Positions 7,488-15,359 are shown, numbered from the stretch's first letter. The stretch: DNA of 36,693 bases from Pseudoxanthomonas japonensis (GCF_010093445.1 NZ_PDWW01000036.1:1-36693), one strand, 5' to 3'. Numbers and translations are program-made. Notes: generated by a model from the sequence alone, not told the origin.

Positions 7488-9454
7488 TCCGTCCCGGTGG
7501 CAGGCAATGGGTTGGTCAGCGGCGCGCGCCGGCGGATGAAGGCGTCGTGCAGCAGCATGGTCGAGAGGATGCCGACGAAGGCCTGGTTGTCGGCGAAGCC
7601 CACCGCGCGACCGTTGCGGCACTTCTCGAACAGCAGCCGGACCTTGCCGGCATCGAAGCAACCGGCATCGCGGATGCGCTCGGGCGACAGCAATTCGTCG
7701 ACGTAGTCGGCCGGGCGGCCGTCGGTGAAAAAGCTGCTGGCGTCCGGCGCACGGTAAGGCTGCTTGGTGCGGCGGGCGATCTCCGGCGGCAGCAGCGGCG
7801 CCAGCGCCTTGCGCAGGATGTGCTTCTCGGTCAGGCCGCGCAGCTTCCATTGCGGTGGCAGCCGGTTGGCGAATTCGATCAGCCGGTGATCGAGGAACGG
7901 GAAGCGGCCCTCGATGGAGTTGGCCATCGCCACGCGGTCGCCCTGCGATGACAGCAGGTAGGCGGCCATCAGCGACTTCGCTTCCACATACTGGTCGCGT
8001 GCCAGGGGCGACCAGCTGTCGATCGTGGCGGGCAACCGCTGTTCGTAGAACGAGAACGGGTCGAAGCCGGCGACGCGCGATTGCAGTTCCGGCGACAGGA
8101 ACGCAAGCGCGCGGCGCGAGGTCGTCCAGCGCGGCGCATGCGCGAATACCGGGCGCGGCAGGTGCTCCATGCCCTGGCCGAAGAACGAGCGGGCGAATCC
8201 CGGTGTGCCCACCGGCGAGTGCTTCAGGTAGCCGTACAGGCGTCCCAGCAGCAGGTGGCGCCACTGCGACTCCGGGTTGCGCGCCCAGAAGCGGCGCACC
8301 TTCGCTTCCTTGAACAGGTCGTAGCCGCCGAACACCTCGTCGGCGCCTTCCCCGGTCAGCACCACCTTGTAGCCCGAACGGCGGACCAGGCCCGACAGCA
8401 GCATCAACGGCACCGGCGCGGTGCGCAGCACGGGCGCCTCGGTGTGATGGATCAGCGTGGGGAACGCGTCGGCGATGTCGCGGCGCGTGCAGTGCAGGGT
8501 GGTGTGCTCGGTGCCGAGGTGGCGCACCATCGTCTGCTGCTGTTCGCGTTCGTCGAACTCGGCGTCCTCGAACGTCACCGAGAACGTGCGCACCGCCGCG
8601 ATGCCGCTGCGCTTCACCAGCGCCACGATGCCGGACGAGTCCAGCCCGCCGCTCAGGTAGGCACCCACCGGCACATCGGCGCGCAGCTGCAGGCGGACCG
8701 CGTCATCCAGCAGGTCGCGCAACTCGTGCACGGCATCGTCGAAGGAGGCGAAGGCCGGTGCGTCGCCCGCGCGGGGGAAGCTCCAGTCCCAGTACTGCGT
8801 GAGCGTGCGCGTGCCGTCCGCTTCCACCGCCAGCAGATGGCCGGGCGGCAGGCTGTCGATGCCGGAGAACAGCGTGTCCGGATCGCAGGGGCCCCAGAAG
8901 GTGAACGCCTGCGCGAGGCCGTCGGGATTGAAGGTCGCGCGTTCCGGCAGCGCCGCCAGCAGCGCCTTGATCTCGGATGCGAACCACACGCGGCCCCGCG
9001 CGGTCGCGTGATAGAGCGGGCGGATGCCGGCGCGGTCGCGCGCCAGCAGCAGCCGGCGCCGCAGCGTGTCCCACACCGCGATCGCGAACTGCCCGTTGAG
9101 CCGTTCGACGAAGCGGTCGCCGTCGCGGTGGTAGAGGTGGACGATGACTTCGGTGTCGGAGCGCGTGCGGAAGCGATAGCCCTGTGCTTCCAGTTCCTCG
9201 CGCAACTCGACGTAGTTGAAGATCTCGCCGTTGAAGACCGTCCAGACGGTTTCGGTGCCGTCGTGCAGCGGCTGCTGGCCGGTGGCCAGGTCGATGATCG
9301 CCAGACGCGCATGCGCCAGTCCCACGCCGGGCTCCACGTGCGTGCCGCTGCCATCCGGTCCGCGATGGTGCAGCGTGCCGATCATGTGCTGCAACGTCGC
9401 CCGGTCCTCGGGAACGCCCTGCACTGCGCCAGCGAAACCTGCGATGCCGCACAT
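7484..9454 (-). CDS. asnB: glutamine-hydrolysing asparagine-synthase-type amidotransferase (AsnB family)
   Basis: Encodes 656 aa. The start is fixed by MCGIAGFAG, because Cys2 must become the N-terminal nucleophile of the class II glutaminase domain (residues about 2-200, with HHRGPDG, LAHARLAIID and NGEIFNY). The synthase domain follows with the ATP-pyrophosphatase loop AYLSGGLDSSGIVAL near residue 265 and GEGADEVFGGYD. Members transfer ammonia from glutamine to an ATP-activated carboxylate: aspartate in true asparagine synthase, other acids in antibiotic, peptidoglycan or surface-sugar pathways. Being first in an operon with a carrier protein argues for a specialised acceptor, which is inference. 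No good Shine-Dalgarno is seen before the ATG. The gene is divergent from the M28 peptidase. Confidence 0.88.
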   Translation of the reverse strand: MCGIAGFAGAVQGVPEDRATLQHMIGTLHHRGPDGSGTHVEPGVGLAHARLAIIDLATGQQPLHDGTETVWTVFNGEIFNYVELREELEAQGYRFRTRSDTEVIVHLYHRDGDRFVERLNGQFAIAVWDTLRRRLLLARDRAGIRPLYHATARGRVWFASEIKALLAALPERATFNPDGLAQAFTFWGPCDPDTLFSGIDSLPPGHLLAVEADGTRTLTQYWDWSFPRAGDAPAFASFDDAVHELRDLLDDAVRLQLRADVPVGAYLSGGLDSSGIVALVKRSGIAAVRTFSVTFEDAEFDEREQQQTMVRHLGTEHTTLHCTRRDIADAFPTLIHHTEAPVLRTAPVPLMLLSGLVRRSGYKVVLTGEGADEVFGGYDLFKEAKVRRFWARNPESQWRHLLLGRLYGYLKHSPVGTPGFARSFFGQGMEHLPRPVFAHAPRWTTSRRALAFLSPELQSRVAGFDPFSFYEQRLPATIDSWSPLARDQYVEAKSLMAAYLLSSQGDRVAMANSIEGRFPFLDHRLIEFANRLPPQWKLRGLTEKHILRKALAPLLPPEIARRTKQPYRAPDASSFFTDGRPADYVDELLSPERIRDAGCFDAGKVRLLFEKCRNGRAVGFADNQAFVGILSTMLLHDAFIRRRAPLTNPLPATGTE

Positions 9455-9885
9455 GGTCAGATGTCGCCAGTGATCGGCGACATGCGGACCATCCGTTGCG
9501 AATGCTGGCGTGGATGCGGTCGCGGCGATGGCATGGTGTCGTGTGTTTTCCGGGCACGCCACGGGCGGCGCACCCAAAGGGAGGGTCGGAAGGTGGGGGG
9601 ACGCCCCGATGGCCCCCGTGTTGCTTCTGCTTTCCCCGGATTGAACGGACGTCGGATCACATTCCGGACAGCACGGAGGTCGTCATGCACTTCCCCGGAG
9701 GCGGTCCGGCTGCCGTCACGATGCCAGACCAAACCGGATCGCCTGAGCGTTGCCAGGTCCAGAGGTCCACTCCCGACCATGACCATTGGCAGGGGTCCGT
9801 CGCGCGCTGCGTGGAGACACTGGGGCACGATGTCGGGGTAGCCCGATGTCCGGGGATGGGGATCTTTCAAGAACCAGGGGGCGTG
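9455..9885. other. 431-base divergent intergenic region
   Basis: Lies between the amidotransferase operon and the M28 peptidase gene. It must hold promoters for both. I could not pick a convincing -35/-10 pair, operator or stable hairpin, nor any ORF with coding character. Confidence 0.5.
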
Positions 9886-11496
9886 GTGAAGCGATTGGTG
9901 GCCGGCATGGCGTTGTGGGCGGGGATGTCGATGGCAGGCGTGGCGCAGGCCGCCGAGCCGGTCGACCTGGACATGGTGGCGAAGATCCGCAGCGAGGCGC
10001 TCCACCGCTCGCAGGCCGCCGCCAACCTGAAGGAGCTGACCGAGACCATCGGGCCGCGCCTGACCAATTCGCCCAACTACACGCAGGCCAGCGCCTGGGC
10101 GCGCGGCAAGCTGTCCGGTTGGGGCCTGTCCAACGTCCACGACGAGGTCTACGACCCGGCATTCGGCCGGGGGTGGGCATTCCGTGCATCGCGCGTGGAA
10201 ATGCTGTCGCCGCGCCAGTTGCCGGTACACGCGCTGCCCAAGGCCTGGACGCGCGGTACCGATGGTCCGGTCGAGGGCGAGGTGGTGCTGGCCTCGTTCA
10301 AGACGCTGGAGGACATCGAGAAGCAGCGCGGCAAGCTGCGCGGACGCATCGTGCTGGTGGATGAAGCACGTGCCTACAAGCCTTCGGAGAAGACCGATTT
10401 CCGTCGCTACAGCGAGGCCGAACTGGGCGAACTGCAGACCTTCCCCATGCCGGAAGACACCGCGCCCGACGCGCAGCAGAAGCGCCTGGACGAGTACCGC
10501 AAGCGCATCGCCCTGAGCAAGGCGCTGAATACCTTCCTCGCCGAGGAAGGCGTGCTGGCCACGCTGTCGATCAGTTCATGGGACAACGGCATCATCCGCG
10601 CGACCGGCGGCGGCGCGCGCAAGGCTGGCGAACCGGTGGGCGTGACCGAGCTGGTCCTGCCTGCCGAACACTACAACCCGCTGGTGCGCGCCGTGCAGGG
10701 CAAGCAGCCGGTGCGGCTGCGCATCGACGTGGATTCCGCGTTCACCAGCGAACAGGACCTGCCGGCGACCAACACGTTCGCCGAGATTCCCGGCAGCGGG
10801 AAAGTGGATGAAGTGGTCATCATCGGCGCGCACCTGGACTCGTGGCATACCGGCACCGGCGCCAGCGACAACGGTGCGGGCGTGGTCGTCATGATGGAAG
10901 CCATGCGCATCCTCAAGACGATCGGCGCCAAGCCGCGGCGCACGATCCGCCTCGCACTGTGGGGTGGCGAAGAGCAGGGCCTGCATGGCTCGGCAGGCTA
11001 CGTGGCCCGGTATCTGGCCGATTATCCCGAGCCCACCGATCCCGAACAGAAGGCGTTGCCGCGCGCCTACCAGCGCGGCACCGGCCCGCTGCAGCGCCGG
11101 CGCGGCTACGACCGCTTCTCGACCTACTTCAACTTCGACAATGGTACCGGCCGCATCCGCGGCATCTATGCGCAGGAGAACCATGCCGCCGTGCCGATCT
11201 TCAAGGCGTGGCTGGAGCCGTTCAACGACCTGGGCGCAAGCATCGTCACCACGCGCAACACCGGCAGCACCGACCACATCTCGTTCGATCGCGTCGGCCT
11301 GCCGGGATTCCAGTTCGTGCAGGATCCGGCGGACTACTTCACCCATGTCCACCACACCCACCTGGACACCTACGACCACGTGGTGCCGGAAGACCTGAAG
11401 CAGGCCGCGGCGATCATCGCCTCGTTCGCCTGGCACGCCGCGATGCGCGAGGAACGGCTGCCGCGCAAGCCGTTCGTGGAGCGCGACGCGCAGTAG
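9886..11496 (+). CDS. secreted M28-family zinc metallopeptidase
   Basis: Encodes 536 aa from a GTG preceded by AGGGGG; GTG at 9883 and ATG at 9856 are alternatives. The signal peptide ends VAQA|AEPVD near residue 22. The layout matches glutamate-carboxypeptidase/plasma carboxypeptidase Q-like M28 enzymes. An N-terminal part precedes a protease-associated-like insert (about 120-270, with GRIVLVDEARAYK). The catalytic zinc site follows: GAHLDSW near residue 317, ASDNGAG near 328, WGGEEQGLHGS near 361, STDHISFD near 465 and HHTHLDTYDHV near 490. These supply the His, Asp, Glu-Glu, Asp and His ligands. It should cleave dipeptides or C-terminal residues of peptides in the periplasm or outside the cell. 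No insertion or frameshift is seen. The gene stands alone in its direction. Confidence 0.87.
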   Translation: MKRLVAGMALWAGMSMAGVAQAAEPVDLDMVAKIRSEALHRSQAAANLKELTETIGPRLTNSPNYTQASAWARGKLSGWGLSNVHDEVYDPAFGRGWAFRASRVEMLSPRQLPVHALPKAWTRGTDGPVEGEVVLASFKTLEDIEKQRGKLRGRIVLVDEARAYKPSEKTDFRRYSEAELGELQTFPMPEDTAPDAQQKRLDEYRKRIALSKALNTFLAEEGVLATLSISSWDNGIIRATGGGARKAGEPVGVTELVLPAEHYNPLVRAVQGKQPVRLRIDVDSAFTSEQDLPATNTFAEIPGSGKVDEVVIIGAHLDSWHTGTGASDNGAGVVVMMEAMRILKTIGAKPRRTIRLALWGGEEQGLHGSAGYVARYLADYPEPTDPEQKALPRAYQRGTGPLQRRRGYDRFSTYFNFDNGTGRIRGIYAQENHAAVPIFKAWLEPFNDLGASIVTTRNTGSTDHISFDRVGLPGFQFVQDPADYFTHVHHTHLDTYDHVVPEDLKQAAAIIASFAWHAAMREERLPRKPFVERDAQ

Positions 11497-11523
11497 GCAG
11501 AGTCGAGAGGCCGCCGCCGACTC

Positions 11524-11627
11524 TCAGGCGACGGTCTTTTCCTTGAAGCGGCAGATGTCGCGGATCACGCACTGCGGACAGTCGGGCTTGCGGGCCTTGC
11601 AGACGTAACGCCCGTGCAGGATCAGCC
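11524..11627 (-). pseudogene. duplicated 3' end of nth (fragment)
   Basis: These 104 bases repeat the last 104 bases of the intact nth gene (11694-11797) at an offset of exactly 170, with three mismatches (11531, 11584, 11593). The fragment keeps the nth stop codon and all four iron-sulfur cysteines (C-x6-C-x2-C-x5-C). Two changes are synonymous and one turns Ala into Val. It has no start and only 66 unrelated bases separate it from the intact gene, so it is a non-functional remnant of a local duplication or strand-exchange event. Confidence 0.85.
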
Positions 11628-11693
11628 GGCCCGCAGTGGCGTGTATGCGCCCTCTTCAATGAGGTCGCGCCGGCGGCAGACGATCTTGCCGCG

Positions 11694-12359
11694 TCAGGCG
11701 GCGGTCTTTTCCTTGAAGCGGCAGATGTCGCGGATCACGCACTGCGGACAGTCCGGCTTGCGCGCCTTGCAGACGTAACGCCCGTGCAGGATCAGCCAGT
11801 GATGCGCGTCCTGCATGAACTCCGCCGGCACCACCTTCAACAGCCGATCCTCCACCGCGCGCACATCCTTGCCCGGCGCCAGGCCGGTGCGGTTGGCGAC
11901 GCGGAAGATATGCGTGTCGACGGCGATCGTGGGCTCGCCGAAGGCGGTGTTCAGCACCACGTTCGCGGTCTTGCGGCCCACGCCGGGCAGGGCTTCGAGC
12001 GCGTCGCGCGAACGCGGCACTTCGCGGCCGTGTTCGTCGATCAGGATCCGGCAGGTGGCGATGACGTTCTTCGCCTTGGCATTGAACAGGCCGATGGTCG
12101 AGATGTACTTCTTCAGCCCGTCCTCGCCCAGCGCGAGGATGGCGGCGGGGGTGTTGGCGACCGGAAACAGCCGCCGCGTCGCCTTGTTGACGCCCACGTC
12201 GGTCGCCTGCGCCGACAGCGTCACCGCGACCAGCAGTTCGAACGGCGTGCGGTACTCCAGTTCGGTGGTCGGCTTGGGGTTGAGCTCTCGCAGGCGCGAG
12301 AACAGCTCGACGACCTCGGCGCGCGTGAGCGTGGCGCTGCGCCGGGGTGCTGTCGTCAT
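11694..12359 (-). CDS. nth: endonuclease III, base-excision DNA glycosylase/AP lyase
   Basis: Encodes 221 aa. It removes oxidised pyrimidines from DNA and nicks the abasic site. The helix-hairpin-helix LPGVGRKTANVV carries the catalytic Lys, and VDTHIFRVANR carries the catalytic Asp. The C-terminus has the four-cysteine [4Fe-4S] loop C-x6-C-x2-C-x5-C (from VCKARKPDC to DIC). The length is near the usual 211-225. The ATG overlaps the stop of the upstream small CxxC gene as ATGA, so the two are co-translated. In many gammaproteobacteria nth follows rnf genes; here it follows a crotonase and an unknown protein. Its 3' end is duplicated just downstream. Confidence 0.96.
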   Translation of the reverse strand: MTTAPRRSATLTRAEVVELFSRLRELNPKPTTELEYRTPFELLVAVTLSAQATDVGVNKATRRLFPVANTPAAILALGEDGLKKYISTIGLFNAKAKNVIATCRILIDEHGREVPRSRDALEALPGVGRKTANVVLNTAFGEPTIAVDTHIFRVANRTGLAPGKDVRAVEDRLLKVVPAEFMQDAHHWLILHGRYVCKARKPDCPQCVIRDICRFKEKTAA

Positions 12360-12718
12360 CGTTCCATCCTCTCGGCCGCCTTGGCCTTGGCGCGCGCGAG
12401 GATCGCGGCGGCGGCGGTCGGCAGGGCAGGGCGTGCGGGCTGTGCGCTTTCCGCAACGTCGGTGACCTTCAGTCGGCGCGCTTCCCGCTCCGCCGCGCGG
12501 CGCGCCAGCCGGGCCTCGCGCTGCCGGTAGCGTTCGCGCGCGTCCCACGCCGTGCGCAGGCGCTGCTGGGTCTGCATGACCACGATGATGCTGTCGTCCA
12601 CGCAACCGCAGGGCTGGAACGCCATCAGTCCCGCCTCGATCGCAGCATCGACGTCGCCAGCCACGAGCTGCGCGTGGAACGCGCGTGCCTGGTCGCAAGC
12701 GGAGCAGGGAGTGGACAC
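12356..12718 (-). CDS. small CxxC-containing conserved-type hypothetical protein upstream of nth
   Basis: Encodes 120 aa from a GTG start; no good Shine-Dalgarno is seen, but the gene begins 15 bases after the crotonase stop. Not recognised. The N-terminus has CSAC (residues 5-8) and a CGC (about 37-39), a possible metal site. The middle (about 50-85) is a very basic helix rich in Arg, Ala and Gln (RERYRQREARLARRAAERE), likely a coiled coil or nucleic-acid-contacting segment. The tail is Ala/Lys-rich. The stop overlaps the nth ATG (ATGA), which argues that it is a real gene and ties its expression to DNA repair. Function unknown. Confidence 0.65.
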   Translation of the reverse strand: MSTPCSACDQARAFHAQLVAGDVDAAIEAGLMAFQPCGCVDDSIIVVMQTQQRLRTAWDARERYRQREARLARRAAEREARRLKVTDVAESAQPARPALPTAAAAILARAKAKAAERMER

Positions 12719-12733
12719 GTGTGCTGTCGCGGC

Positions 12734-13516
12734 TCAGCGGCCCGCGAACGCTGGCTTGCGGCGCTCGACGAAGGCGCGCGTGCCTTCGCGCATGTCGTCG
12801 GTCGCGAACATCAGGCCGAATTGCGCGCTTTCGTATTGCAGGCCTTCCTCGATGCCGCATTCGCCGCCGATGTTGACCACGTCGAGCGTCGCGCGCAGCG
12901 CCAGCGGCGCCGAGGCGGCCAGCTGGGCGGCGATCTTCAGCGTCTCGGCTTCCAGATCCGCCGCGGGCACCACGCGGGTGACGATGCCCAGCTGGAGCGC
13001 GCGCTCTGCCGTGACCGGTGCGCCGAGCAGGCACAGCTCCAGCGTGGCGGACCGCCCGGCCAGCCGCAGCAGGCGCTGGCTGCCGCCGAACCCCGGGATC
13101 AGGCCCAGGTTGATTTCCGGCTGGCCGACCTTGGCGCTGTCCGCGGCGATGCGCAGGTGGCAGCCCATCGCCAGTTCGAGCCCGCCGCCCAGTGCGAACC
13201 CGTTGACCATCGCGATCACCGGCTTGGGCAGCGTCTCGATGGTGCGCATCAGCTTCTGGCCGCGCAGCGAGAAATCCCGGCCCTCGGTCGGGCGCAGGTC
13301 CGCCATCTCGGCGATGTCGGCGCCGGCGACGAAGGCCTTGGGGCCGGCGCCTGTGAGCACTACGACCCGCACGGCGGCATCGGCCGCCGCCGCGTCGAAG
13401 GCCGTCTGCAGGGCATCCAGCGTGGCGGCGTTGAGGGCATTCAGCTTGTCGGGGCGGTTGACGGTGATGCGGCGGATGCCGGCGTCGTCGGCGACAAGGA
13501 CAAGGTGTTCGGACAT
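12734..13516 (-). CDS. enoyl-CoA hydratase (crotonase family)
   Basis: Encodes 260 aa. It hydrates trans-2-enoyl-CoA to 3-hydroxyacyl-CoA in fatty-acid or amino-acid degradation. The oxyanion-hole segments are KAFVAGADIAEM and NGFALGGGLELAM. Both catalytic glutamates of the hydratase subgroup are present, in GGGLE and GQPEINLG (rat Glu144 and Glu164 equivalents), followed by IPGFGGSQRLLRL. The ATG at 13516 (MSEHLVLV) fits family length; the longer frame to 13570 adds 18 residues of no coding character. It is the first of three minus-strand genes (crotonase, CxxC protein, nth) spaced 15 bases or overlapping. The substrate range is not readable from sequence. Confidence 0.9.
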   Translation of the reverse strand: MSEHLVLVADDAGIRRITVNRPDKLNALNAATLDALQTAFDAAAADAAVRVVVLTGAGPKAFVAGADIAEMADLRPTEGRDFSLRGQKLMRTIETLPKPVIAMVNGFALGGGLELAMGCHLRIAADSAKVGQPEINLGLIPGFGGSQRLLRLAGRSATLELCLLGAPVTAERALQLGIVTRVVPAADLEAETLKIAAQLAASAPLALRATLDVVNIGGECGIEEGLQYESAQFGLMFATDDMREGTRAFVERRKPAFAGR

Positions 13517-13682
13517 GGGTTTTCCGGGGATTTTTGTAAATTCTGGGTGAAATCGGAACTCTGCCGACAAGGTCTGGTCAGACCCGCCTGTCGTCAGTGG
13601 CGGTTAAGCGCCCCGGCGGCTATCCTAGCGCGTCCATTCCAGACGGTATGCCGCCGTCGCCCTATCTTCGGAGAGTGTGTTG

Positions 13683-14384
13683 ATGAAGTTGCGTTCGATT
13701 GCGGTCGCTGTTGCGGCATTCGCCATGGCCGGTAGCGCCCTGGCCCAGGACGTCTCGTCCGAGAAAGGCAAGCTGAGCTACTACTTCGGTTACGACTACG
13801 GCAACAACCTTGCCGAACTGACCGCGCGTGGCGAGCAGCTGGACATCAATTCCGTGGTGAAGGGCCTGCAGGACGCCTATGCCAAGAAGCAGCCGGCGCT
13901 GACGGCCGACCAGCTGAAGCCGGCACTGGAAGCCTTCCAGAAGCGCGAGCAGTCCCGCGCCCAGCAGGCCAAGGCCGAGTACGACAAGGTCGCCGGCGAG
14001 AACAAGACCAAGAGCGACCAGTTCATCGCCCAGTACAAGGGCCAGGCGGGCGTGAAGACGCTGGCCAGCGGCGTGCCCTACAAGGTGATGGAGAACGGTA
14101 CCGGTGCGAAGCCGACCCAGGCCAGCACGGTCGAGTTGCTGGTGTCCGGTCCATATCCGTTCGGCCAGCGTCCGGCGGAAGCCCGCCCGCCGCAGCCGAT
14201 GAAGGACCTGAAGATCAGCGCCGTCGAGATGCCGGCCATGCGTGAGGCCCTGCTGCAGATGTCGGCCGGTGCCAAGTGGGAAGTGGCGCTGCCGCCGGAC
14301 AAGGCCTATGGTGCCGACCCGCGCACCGGCTTCCCGCCGAACGTGGCCGTCGTGTTCGAGATCAAGCTGGTCAGCGTCAAGTGA
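13683..14384 (+). CDS. FKBP-type peptidyl-prolyl isomerase-like protein with a degenerate active site
   Basis: Encodes 233 aa. The signal peptide ends ALA|QDVSSEK near residue 22, so it is periplasmic. Residues about 25-125 form the FkpA/Mip-type helical dimerisation domain (KLSYYFGYDYGNNLAEL, then a long Lys/Gln/Glu-rich helix). Residues 130-233 are the FKBP domain, recognisable from VPYKVMENGTGAKPT, LLQMSAGAKWEVALPPDKAYG and PPNVAVVFEIKLVSV. The central strand that normally reads Y-x-G...DGxxFDSS is replaced by SGPYPFGQRPAEARPPQP, so the residues that line the proline pocket are missing. It may act as a chaperone rather than an isomerase; that is inference. The ATG at 13683 follows GGAGAG; GTG at 13677 is an alternative. 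The stop lies inside a long inverted repeat. Confidence 0.85.
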   Translation: MKLRSIAVAVAAFAMAGSALAQDVSSEKGKLSYYFGYDYGNNLAELTARGEQLDINSVVKGLQDAYAKKQPALTADQLKPALEAFQKREQSRAQQAKAEYDKVAGENKTKSDQFIAQYKGQAGVKTLASGVPYKVMENGTGAKPTQASTVELLVSGPYPFGQRPAEARPPQPMKDLKISAVEMPAMREALLQMSAGAKWEVALPPDKAYGADPRTGFPPNVAVVFEIKLVSVK

Positions 14385-14432
14385 CGCAATGACGCGTCCG
14401 CGCACCGCGCGGACGCCTCTGTCATTGCGTCA
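14382..14432. repeat. long inverted repeat spanning the FKBP stop codon
   Basis: The outer arms TGACGCAATGAC (14382-14393) and GTCATTGCGTCA (14421-14432) are perfect complements. Inside them, GCGTCCGCGC (14394-14403) pairs with GCGCGGACGC (14407-14416) around a 3-base loop; only CTCT (14417-14420) is unpaired. The TGA stop is the first three bases of the left arm. This 22-bp stem should act as a transcription or mRNA 3'-end structure, although no T-run follows. Confidence 0.75.
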
Positions 14433-14460
14433 TCCCCGCGAAGGCGGGGATCCAGTGACT
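14421..14460. repeat. REP-like palindrome
   Basis: A GTCAT...ATCCCCGC-loop-GCGGGGAT...GTGAC element (inner stem 14432-14439 with 14444-14451). It resembles the dispersed palindromic extragenic elements common in xanthomonads and pseudomonads. It shares its first 12 bases with the right arm of the inverted repeat just upstream. Confidence 0.65.
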
Positions 14461-14469
14461 TTGTTCCCC

Positions 14470-14494
14470 CTGCGCCGGCCTAGTGCCGGCGCAG
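14470..14494. repeat. GC-rich hairpin before the NUDIX gene
   Basis: A perfect 10-bp stem (CTGCGCCGGC with its complement) around CTAGT. No T-run follows. It may be a terminator of the FKBP transcript or another palindromic repeat. Confidence 0.5.
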
Positions 14495-14549
14495 TGCTTT
14501 CCAGCGCAGGGCGGCGTTTCCGCGCTACCCTCCGCAGGTGCCCGAAGCC

Positions 14550-15359
14550 ATGAATACCGCATTCCGCGCCGTGTTGAGTCCATGCATCGGCGTCTGCACA
14601 CTGGACTCCAATGGACTGTGCGAAGGCTGCCTCCGCACCACGTCCGAGATCGCACGCTGGTCGCAGATGAACGATGACGAACGCCTGCGTCTGATGGAGC
14701 ATGTGCTGCCTGCACGCGAGCACGCGCGTGCGCCGTTCGCGCTCGAGCAGCGGTTGCGTGAGGGCGGGGATCTGCGTCGAGCCCTGCATCCGCTGGGCGA
14801 CGTGCCGAGTGAGGCAGGCTGGAACCACGACGACCTCATCGACCTGTTGCCGCCCGGTCCGCTGGCCGAGGCGGCGGTGCTGGCGGGTCTCGTTCCGCGC
14901 AAGGACGGCACGCAGGTGTTGCTGACGCGTCGTACCGACGGATTGCGCCACCACGGGGGGCAGGTAAGTTTCCCCGGTGGCCGCATCGAGCCTTCCGATG
15001 CCGATGCGGTCGCGGCGGCGCTGCGCGAGAGCCACGAGGAGATCGCCTTGCCGGCGTCGCAGGTCACGCCGCTCGGTTTCCTGGACCCCTTCACCACCAT
15101 CAGCGGATTCCGCGTGGTGCCGGTGGTCGCGCTGGTCGATCCCGCCTTCGTGCCGGTGCCCGAGCCGAACGAAGTGGCCGACGTGTTCGAGGTACCGCTC
15201 GACTATCTGCTGTCGCCCGACAACCTGCGCCGTGTCGAGGTCGACTATCGCGGGCGCCGCCGCGTGGTGCTCGAGTACGCATGGCCCGGCCAGCGCATCT
15301 GGGGCGCGACGGCGGCCATCCTGTTCAACCTGCGGCAACGGCTGGAGCAACTGGCATGA
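14550..15359 (+). CDS. DUF1289-NUDIX fusion, probable CoA pyrophosphatase (NudL-like)
   Basis: Encodes 269 aa. Residues about 10-45 are a DUF1289 cysteine motif (PCIGVCTLDSNGLCEGC...). Residues about 100-265 match NudL: LLTRRTDGLRHHGGQVSFPGG, then LRESHEEIAL in place of the REuxEExGu part of the NUDIX box, and WGATAAILFNL at the end. NudL-type enzymes split CoA or acyl-CoA into phosphopantetheine and 3',5'-ADP. The second NUDIX Glu is shifted or replaced (DADAVAAALRE), which is also seen in NudL. The ATG at 14550 was preferred over GTG at 14538 because AGGTG precedes it. The stop overlaps the next start as ATGA. A fused DUF1289 is unusual, as that domain is usually a small standalone protein. 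The cysteines may bind zinc or an iron-sulfur cluster, which is inference. Confidence 0.87.
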   Translation: MNTAFRAVLSPCIGVCTLDSNGLCEGCLRTTSEIARWSQMNDDERLRLMEHVLPAREHARAPFALEQRLREGGDLRRALHPLGDVPSEAGWNHDDLIDLLPPGPLAEAAVLAGLVPRKDGTQVLLTRRTDGLRHHGGQVSFPGGRIEPSDADAVAAALRESHEEIALPASQVTPLGFLDPFTTISGFRVVPVVALVDPAFVPVPEPNEVADVFEVPLDYLLSPDNLRRVEVDYRGRRRVVLEYAWPGQRIWGATAAILFNLRQRLEQLA

